Positions 24,408 to 30,070 of a stretch of 30,070 nucleotides of DNA are shown here, piece after piece. Source of the stretch: an uncultured Lachnospiraceae bacterium (GTDB lineage: Bacteria > Bacillota > Clostridia > Lachnospirales > Lachnospiraceae); the NCBI GenBank assembly GCA_910588125.1, contig CAJUPI010000038.1, positions 1 to 30,070 of the forward strand, read 5' to 3'. The translations under genes were made by a program, and so were the position numbers. The notes below the pieces were generated by a model that worked only from the letters and a program-made list of their open reading frames with translations, did no database searches and was not told where the DNA came from. Within the stretch, counting starts at the first letter, position 1; each line of letters begins with the position of its first letter.

Positions 24408-27400
24408 TTATTTCAATTGGATACCATCGCAATTATTCAAAAGCTGTTTTAGGCTCTCCCGCATTTTTTCTACATAATCATCTATGTCTGCCTCGCTTTC
24501 CAGCTTCTTCGCCGGAAACACAATCGAGCGGTTTAAACTCTTATAAATTTTCTTTGGTGCAGCCGGTGCCGCCTGCCCTCCATTTGTTGATGACGCCACA
24601 GGCTTCTTTGGCGGCTTTGCAACCTTCTCTAACCTTTCCACCGTAATATCCTTATACTGCAACATTGGCGGAATCAGGCCGTCTAAAAGAGCCAGGCTTT
24701 TAAGCTCTGTTATCTGATGTTTCTTCTGGTCATAAAATGTATCTGCCGCCTGAATAATATTTTTATTATCAGATCCGCTCTGTCCTGCCATATGGACGGC
24801 CTCCATGCACTGACGGACAATCTCCAGCAATTCCTCTCTCTTTGCTGTCAAAAGGCGATCATGTCCTTCATGGACTTTTGCCATCAGGCCATTTAAATCT
24901 TTAATGCGGTTATAATCGAATTTATTTCCCGCTTGTACGATACAAATAAGGCGTATCTGATTCAATGCATCGTTCGACTCCGGCTCATGGCTGAGGTAAT
25001 CCAGTTCATGACGCAGTTCTGTTTCTAACCGCACTGCAGTATCAAACACATGGACCTGATTCTTGAAAAATGACTCCACACGCTGAATTTTCTCTTTGTT
25101 ATTTTCCAGGGCATCTTCCTTCTTGATAATACAATCAATCAGTGCAATATTGTCCTTCTGCCCGGAAAGCACATCCTCCATCAGTTCGATTGCGGCTGTC
25201 ACCAACAAGCGATCCGGATACCTGTGTACATCATCATACCGGCTGTTCAGCGCCTCGTAATGCTCCTTCTGTTTTGTAAATCGCTCAATAATAAACCCGA
25301 TCAATCCGTCCTCATCGTCCGGTACATCCATCACATCAAAATATTCCCGCAGAAATTCCTTGACTTCCTTCATCTTTGAAAGAGAAACAATCTGCCTTTT
25401 TGAAATGATAGTCTTCCCAATCTCGCTTTTCTTGCGGAGCATATCCGTCAGCTTGGGATTGACTGGCTGTATCGTATTTCCTGCATACTTTACAGTCACC
25501 TTCTGGTCAACAATAAGCCTTGCCACCACAGCCGCAATATCAATCTCCCGCCATCCATATGGAATTGCCTGATATCTGCTCTGGATGTCTGCCATTGACG
25601 TGGGCAGATTCTTCCGAAACTGTACTTCCAGATATTCCTCCACCTTTGCAGCAGCATCCCTGTTCGGCTCAGTTCCTGGAATAGCAGTATCATTTCCGCT
25701 TAATATTTCAATGATATCAGCATCCGTCTCCGCATTCTTCGTGATCAGATTCAGCTCACTGTATACATGGGATACCAGATACTCCAATACCTGATCAATC
25801 TTGTTCTTGGCATCCCCGGACCTGATTTCCAGATATTCTCCGGCGACATAGAACTTTGCATCCACAATAGCCTTACATAGTTCATCAGCCGCTGCCTGCT
25901 CCAATTTACCAGCCTCCTCCTGCTGATCATAGATAATTTTCTGTACCGTTTTGGGAAGCTGCGCCACATTCCTCTGTTTCACATACTTCCTGATCTTCAT
26001 AGCCTGCTCCAGAGAATTGTAATAGTCTGTATCTGCCAGTACAGCAATAGCCTGTCTGTCTGACTCTGTCATCAATCTTAGCTTTGATTTTTCCACCGCA
26101 TCGGTAGCAACTGTCAAAAATTTCAGCCGCATTCCTCCCGTGACGGCTCCCACTGTCACGCCATCCACCATCTGATCAAAAGAAAAATCATATTTTCCAT
26201 AACGGTACTTTTTTGTCGTGTAAATATCTGCAAAAATCATCTGGGCAATTCTTTCTACAATTGCAGAAGTATCCACGGATGTCTCATGCTTAATGGCTCG
26301 CTGAATATCCTGCTCTTCATCGGTAAGGAAATTGTAGGTATCACCTGTCCTGCCGATATAATTCTGCCCCAGCAGCCTGTTCAAAGACTCCCTCACAGTC
26401 TCACGCTGAGCAAGCGTATCTACCCGGATATCATCCGCCATTAAAATCATAATATTGTCAATATTGGCCGGGATATCCTGATCAATATAGCGGATCAAAT
26501 AGAGGAGTTTCAACACCTCTACATCATAATACTCGATACCGTCACCGGCCTCAGCAGCACGGGAGCATCTTTCAATCACACGCCGGATGGTACCGTCAAG
26601 GAATGTATGTACCGTATCATAAAAACGGAAAAAGGGAACCAGGGCATATTCATCCCTGTCCTGTATTTTCTGTGCCGCTTCCTGGAAGCCGGACAGCATA
26701 GAACGTTCGCCGCCAGACAAATGTTTCCCGGAATTCCCATGCTTACGGATTTCGGCAAAGACCTTCTGCATGATGATAAACTGATATGGAACAAACGGGA
26801 AATTCTCAGAAAACTCCTTCGCTTTCTTGTAGCCTTTGATATCCAGCTGAGCATTCTTAAAGGTAAACAAATTTCTCAGGACAGAATCATTCTGATCATA
26901 TATAGCTGCCAACTCTGCCTGAGCTGTTGGCGTTTTCTTCAATATGCGCTTCTGGATAACCTCATCTACCGATGAAGAAGACAGAGAAAGCCGCGTCTTA
27001 AATCTCGCCTGAATCCTGGAAAACTCATCTGCCCTTACCTTAATGATCTCATCAATCGCTTCCTGCCCAGTGCAGATCACCCATACCTTTCCTTCACACT
27101 CACTGCCGATTTTCTCTGCCAGCGACTGCAGGTTAAGCAGCATGTCCGTATCCGTGCCCACATACTGCCCAACCTCATCAATCATAAAAAGCAGCCGGAA
27201 ATCCTTCGGCTTACTATCCACATATTGCTTAATATCATCCACAAGCTGCGAAATAGACAGCTCCGTGGCTGTCTTGTCATGAAACCATTGTTTCGCATCC
27301 TCCTCGCTCATATCCAGCACTTCCATAAGCGTGGGAATAATGAACTTTCCATTAAAAGCAAAGGCACGACGCGTCTCCACCCACGGCCTTCCCTTTTTTT

Positions 27401-27956
27401 CTCCAAATGCCTTACGGAATTCTTCCGTCTTTCCGTTTTCTTCTATATATCGCTCCAGCATGGCAACTTTAAGGTTTTCGCCATAAAATCCCAGATGATT
27501 ATAGAACATCTTCGCAAACACACGGAGCACCGCCGTCTTGTCTTTGTTGATGGAGCTTTCAATATCAATATTAAAAAGAATGGTCTCGGTCTCTCCCTTT
27601 GTCGCCCTGTCAATCTGCATAAATGTGGCAGGATCATCCTCAAATTTCTGGCGGAACATCTCCACTGTACTGGCATTACCGATAGCCTTATTTTCCAAAA
27701 TATATGACAGCATTTTCAAAAAATGAGATTTACCACTGCCAAAAAAACCAGAAATCCATACACCGATATCTGCGGTGGGAACATCAAAAGAATCACTGTA
27801 ATAATTAAAAAATACCGCAAAATGTTTTCTCAGTTCTTTTGTAATAACATATTCTCGTACTTCCTGAAGAATAATGTCCGCCGCATCCTGATCCACCTTG
27901 ATGACGCCATTGATTTGTCTGTTGATGTCATCCTGAAACATATTTTGTATTCTCAT
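24408..27956 (-). CDS. brxC: BREX ATPase BrxC
   Basis: This is an 1182-residue AAA+-type P-loop ATPase of the BrxC/PglY family (DUF6079-like), a core BREX component. Walker A is GFFGSGKS (residues 70-77) and Walker B LLFMIDE (255-261). KVWVICTGQEAIDEI (about 289-303) fits sensor 1, and RIQARFKTRLSLSS an arginine-finger region. The long C-terminal part is helical with several coiled-coil stretches, then a Pro/Ala-rich linker (PPKKPVASSTNGGQAAPAAP) and a conserved tail. AGAGGAG lies 10 bases before ATG 27956. It follows brxB by 15 bp and precedes pglX by 11 bp, so the operon is tightly packed. Confidence 0.95.
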   Translation of the reverse strand: MRIQNMFQDDINRQINGVIKVDQDAADIILQEVREYVITKELRKHFAVFFNYYSDSFDVPTADIGVWISGFFGSGKSHFLKMLSYILENKAIGNASTVEMFRQKFEDDPATFMQIDRATKGETETILFNIDIESSINKDKTAVLRVFAKMFYNHLGFYGENLKVAMLERYIEENGKTEEFRKAFGEKKGRPWVETRRAFAFNGKFIIPTLMEVLDMSEEDAKQWFHDKTATELSISQLVDDIKQYVDSKPKDFRLLFMIDEVGQYVGTDTDMLLNLQSLAEKIGSECEGKVWVICTGQEAIDEIIKVRADEFSRIQARFKTRLSLSSSSVDEVIQKRILKKTPTAQAELAAIYDQNDSVLRNLFTFKNAQLDIKGYKKAKEFSENFPFVPYQFIIMQKVFAEIRKHGNSGKHLSGGERSMLSGFQEAAQKIQDRDEYALVPFFRFYDTVHTFLDGTIRRVIERCSRAAEAGDGIEYYDVEVLKLLYLIRYIDQDIPANIDNIMILMADDIRVDTLAQRETVRESLNRLLGQNYIGRTGDTYNFLTDEEQDIQRAIKHETSVDTSAIVERIAQMIFADIYTTKKYRYGKYDFSFDQMVDGVTVGAVTGGMRLKFLTVATDAVEKSKLRLMTESDRQAIAVLADTDYYNSLEQAMKIRKYVKQRNVAQLPKTVQKIIYDQQEEAGKLEQAAADELCKAIVDAKFYVAGEYLEIRSGDAKNKIDQVLEYLVSHVYSELNLITKNAETDADIIEILSGNDTAIPGTEPNRDAAAKVEEYLEVQFRKNLPTSMADIQSRYQAIPYGWREIDIAAVVARLIVDQKVTVKYAGNTIQPVNPKLTDMLRKKSEIGKTIISKRQIVSLSKMKEVKEFLREYFDVMDVPDDEDGLIGFIIERFTKQKEHYEALNSRYDDVHRYPDRLLVTAAIELMEDVLSGQKDNIALIDCIIKKEDALENNKEKIQRVESFFKNQVHVFDTAVRLETELRHELDYLSHEPESNDALNQIRLICIVQAGNKFDYNRIKDLNGLMAKVHEGHDRLLTAKREELLEIVRQCMEAVHMAGQSGSDNKNIIQAADTFYDQKKHQITELKSLALLDGLIPPMLQYKDITVERLEKVAKPPKKPVASSTNGGQAAPAAPKKIYKSLNRSIVFPAKKLESEADIDDYVEKMRESLKQLLNNCDGIQLK

Positions 27957-27971
27957 CCGCTTATATCTCCT

Positions 27972-28529
27972 CTAAATCTCATTAAACGCCCTGTAATACG
28001 GATTAGGCGTAAGCCTGTCAAATAATCTTACATAATTCCCATCAAAGCTCCCCGGATACATTACCAAAATCGGTATATCTGAAAAATGCGGCTGCAATGC
28101 TTCCAGTAAAGAATGTACCCTCATGAAAGGGAACACATCTCCTACGCCTGTCAACAGCAAAACATCCCCCGGCTTATGCGGCTCATACTGTATCTTTGCT
28201 ATATATTCTTCTTTGCCAATCGCTGCCTGCAACTGTTCCAGCAAAAACGACTTGCCGTCAGTCTCTTCCATGTCCGGGATATCATCCAGAATATCTATAT
28301 CGTCACACAATGACAGGAAAATTTTATACAGGTTGCATTCTATCAAATGGCAATTAATGGCCGGATCCGATATTGTCTGCCTGATAAACTGCCGCACGAT
28401 CATCTCATCAGCGGGATCATAACGAAATATACGAATATTCACTTCATTGCTGAGTCCTTTTCCTTCCAGAAATTCAGGTTCCTGAATATGGTTTTGCAGA
28501 TTATCAAGACGCTCTTTTATACTTGCCAT
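27972..28529 (-). CDS. brxB: BREX protein BrxB (DUF1788)
   Basis: This is a 185-residue protein of the DUF1788 family, conserved in type 1 BREX and required for activity in studied systems, with no known biochemical role. Visible are EVNIRIFRYDPADEM, LLLTGVGDVFPFMRVHSLLE (about 123-142) and IPILVMYPGSFDGNYVRLFD with NPYYRAF near the C-terminus, all typical of the family. The length is normal. AGGAGG lies 6 bases before ATG 28529. It begins 12 bp after brxA. Confidence 0.93.
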   Translation of the reverse strand: MASIKERLDNLQNHIQEPEFLEGKGLSNEVNIRIFRYDPADEMIVRQFIRQTISDPAINCHLIECNLYKIFLSLCDDIDILDDIPDMEETDGKSFLLEQLQAAIGKEEYIAKIQYEPHKPGDVLLLTGVGDVFPFMRVHSLLEALQPHFSDIPILVMYPGSFDGNYVRLFDRLTPNPYYRAFNEI

Positions 28530-28541
28530 ACCACGCCTCCT

Positions 28542-29171
28542 TTATGAAAAATAATTAAATGCCGGCAGTATGACATCATCATTATTGCTACGGATAGCAT
28601 TCTCCAACATCGGATGCAGCCACACAGGATTCAGATGATCCGCATTCATACTGTCCAGATACCCATTCTCAACCAGCACTTTTTTTAATACCTGTTCCAC
28701 CTTCGCAATCGTGCTGTCGCTCCAGGTTGCCACCCAGTCATCCTGTTCCTGAAGCCTCAGAAAAAATCCATTTACATCAATCTTGCCAAAGGAGGCGTCT
28801 CTTAACCGATATTTTTCCCCTATCACGATAACCATGAAATCCCAAACCAAACGGTACTGCTTCATCATTGCATATAGACAAATCTGTTTGGATACTTCTG
28901 ACGGCTGTGTTGCCATCGCCTGTACCAAAGACTCATCCTTCATCGCATGAAGTCTCCGAATACACGCCAGTGCAATCTTCCTGACTGACTTCTCTGTAGG
29001 ATATTGAAACAAGTTTTCTTCCATGATATGATCCGCCACCGCTTGATCCGACAAGCCCTCTGCCATCAGCCTTGCCGTTGTTCTCATCTCATAAAACAAA
29101 AATTGCTCTCTTGTAATAGCAGCGTTGTAAGGGCTGGCCTCTCTAAGCGCTGCCCTCGAAATCTCGATCAT
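28542..29171 (-). CDS. brxA: BREX protein BrxA (DUF1819)
   Basis: This is a 209-residue protein of the DUF1819 family, a small helical DNA-binding protein in characterised BREX systems. Conserved segments are YNAAITREQFLFYEMRTTA (about 15-33), LSDQAVADHIMEENLFQYPT and KQYRLVWDFMVIVI, ending VWLHPMLENAIRS...VILPAFNYF. GAGAGGA lies about 8 bases before ATG 29171. It is the first gene of the five-gene BREX operon. The only promoter-like signal upstream is a TTGACA at the 3' end of the adjacent relic. Confidence 0.92.
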   Translation of the reverse strand: MIEISRAALREASPYNAAITREQFLFYEMRTTARLMAEGLSDQAVADHIMEENLFQYPTEKSVRKIALACIRRLHAMKDESLVQAMATQPSEVSKQICLYAMMKQYRLVWDFMVIVIGEKYRLRDASFGKIDVNGFFLRLQEQDDWVATWSDSTIAKVEQVLKKVLVENGYLDSMNADHLNPVWLHPMLENAIRSNNDDVILPAFNYFS

Positions 29172-29216
29172 CCTATCTTCCTCTCTAGGGCTGACTATCT
29201 CTTGAAACTTTCTTTA

Positions 29217-29245
29217 TTGATTCACAATACCATTTAATTTGTCAA
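29217..29245 (-). promoter_or_regulatory. Tentative BREX operon promoter
   Basis: A perfect TTGACA (29240-29245, minus strand) overlaps the stop of the relic gene. At 17 bp spacing the -10 would be AATCAA, which is poor. The leader to brxA would be about 45 bases. Only the -35 is convincing. Confidence 0.35.
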
Positions 29246-29448
29246 TTTCCCAGCAAAAACCGCTTCTCCTCATCCTGCACAATCTCCCCGGTCTTCTTTC
29301 CGTAGCGCAACCCCTTTTCCACAGCCGCCACCAAAGCAGTGCTACTTCGAGCATATCCCATTGTCCGGATCGCACTCTTTATAAGACTCTCCTTATCCTT
29401 GGCGCCTAAACACTTATTTCTCCAGTTTGGAGTAATTGTAAAAATCAC
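29242..29448 (-). pseudogene. Truncated winged-helix-like fragment upstream of BREX
   Basis: A 68-codon frame from GTG 29448 has no ribosome-binding site, and a stop lies a few codons upstream. The body, SLIKSAIRTMGYARSSTALV, AAVEKGLRYGKKTGEIVQDE and the final KRFLLGN, looks like the C-terminal winged-helix end of a larger protein, perhaps a helicase with a DUF3320-like tail. The parent gene is otherwise missing. It may mark the edge where the BREX operon was inserted or a neighbouring defence gene was deleted. The family assignment is weak; the truncation is well supported. Confidence 0.4.
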
Positions 29449-29617
29449 TATTTTCTTTTATTCTTTATTTTATCACATTTTCTTACCCCTCACAACTCAT
29501 ATAAGCCCCATATGGAAGTATGAAATTTCTTGTAAATCTTGATTTAGTGTATCAACTATATCCATATTTAAAAGATTTCCTACAATAATGTAATCTTTGC
29601 TATTAATGTTACATATT

Positions 29618-29627
29618 GTCTGTAGAC
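29618..29627. promoter_or_regulatory. Palindromic operator candidate upstream of XRE gene
   Basis: GTCTGTAGAC has GTCT/AGAC arms about a 2-bp centre, 53 bp upstream of the XRE start and ahead of an AT-rich -10-like region (AATAATATATAAAT, about 29646-29659). Small controller proteins often autoregulate through such boxes. The spacer 29449-29680 shows nothing else. Confidence 0.4.
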
Positions 29628-29680
29628 TTTTTGTGTTCATCTTGGAATAATATATAAATAATAAAAGTCGAGGTGGTTAC

Positions 29681-29908
29681 ATGGATCTTTTACATATTTT
29701 TGCTACAAACGTTAAGAACTATAGAGCTGAAGCTGGATTATCCCAAGAAAAATTAGCTGAACTTACAGGATTACACCGCACCTATATAAGTGCTGTTGAG
29801 AGAGAAAAAAGAAACATCTCTATCGAAAATATCCAGCAAATAGCGGAAGCACTTAAAGTTGAGCCGTTTAAATTATTCATTGAAAGGACTGACACTAATG
29901 TTTTATGA
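29681..29908 (+). CDS. Small XRE-family HTH regulator (controller-protein-like)
   Basis: This is a 75-residue protein consisting almost wholly of an XRE/Cro-C1 helix-turn-helix: LSQEKLAELTGLHRTYISAVERE (about residues 19-41), then KRNISIENIQQIAEALKVEP. Size and sequence resemble the C (controller) proteins of type II restriction-modification systems, which time endonuclease expression. GAGGTGG lies 4 bases before ATG 29681. Its last 11 bases overlap the start of the next gene (ATG 29898), typical of a C gene coupled to an endonuclease gene. It is divergent from the BREX operon. The HTH call is strong; the C-protein role is inferred from size and context. Confidence 0.85.
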   Translation: MDLLHIFATNVKNYRAEAGLSQEKLAELTGLHRTYISAVEREKRNISIENIQQIAEALKVEPFKLFIERTDTNVL

Positions 29909-30070
29909 AAAACGCAACTTCTTGTTTCATAACTATAACCGGGCCCGTGACTTTTTCATTGCTTATCCTGAGCAACTAATTGAATTAGAGCAATACTGTA
30001 CAAAACTTGTTAATAATATTACTTTGACGGTTAAAAATCGACAATACCTATGGTGTTCCAGATGAATATT
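29898..30070 (+). pseudogene. Unknown gene coupled to XRE regulator, frameshifted, runs off window
   Basis: ATG 29898 overlaps the end of the XRE gene. The frame reads MFYEKRNFLFHNYNRARDFF, then PEQLIELEQYCTKLVNNITL, and hits TGA at 30063-30065. The +1 frame after the A5 run (30033-30037) continues openly as KIDNTYGVPDEY to the window edge, which looks more protein-like than NRQYLWCSR. One surplus A would explain the break. By position it may be a type II restriction endonuclease, but I see no catalytic motif in the part present. It could also be a partner toxin of an HTH antitoxin. Confidence 0.45.

Overview
The window looks like a Lachnospiraceae-type Clostridia chromosome. Supporting signs are moderate GC with AT-rich spacers, strong AGGAGG ribosome-binding sites, several TTG or GTG starts, a spoVB-like flippase relic, and accessory families common in gut Clostridia (DUF6075, DUF4349 and DUF6070-like lipoproteins, a TxpA-like 'holin-like' toxin). 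No rRNA, tRNA or CRISPR array was recognised. The genus cannot be fixed from the sequence alone.

Left, 1-6.75 kb: a decayed mobile or plasmid-like segment, mostly on the minus strand. It holds a DUF6075 gene, parA and a frameshifted parB, followed by a regular cluster of near-palindromic 13-mers that looks like a parS centromere, then a terminator. Beyond that lie a frameshifted SEC-C protein gene, an HTH-like protein and a frameshifted SIR2/AbiH-like gene. The segment ends inside a spoVB/Wzx-like flippase gene, of which only the C-terminal half remains (6750-7487).

Middle, 7.5-18 kb: ordinary chromosomal genes. These are a P-loop kinase fused to a Cdd1-like domain with a Cys/His-rich partner, an MBL hydrolase plus YbaK pair, a GNAT acetyltransferase, two lipoproteins, a nucleoside phosphorylase, guaA, and a compact type I toxin-antitoxin locus at 14.48-14.90 kb. 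Two families of dispersed structured repeats sit in the spacers.

Right, 18.1-30.07 kb: a defence island. A compact minus-strand type 1 BREX operon, brxA-brxB-brxC-pglX-pglZ, has gaps of 11-15 bp and every reading frame open, but no brxL. A palindromic repeat follows pglZ within 3 bp. Upstream lie a truncated winged-helix-like fragment and a divergent small XRE regulator overlapping a frameshifted unknown gene, an arrangement reminiscent of a controller protein with a restriction endonuclease.

The apparent frameshifts (SIR2-like, SEC-C, parB, the gene at the right edge) all lie in the accessory ends. The roughly 11 kb BREX operon and the housekeeping genes show none, which favours real decay or slippage over uniform sequencing error.
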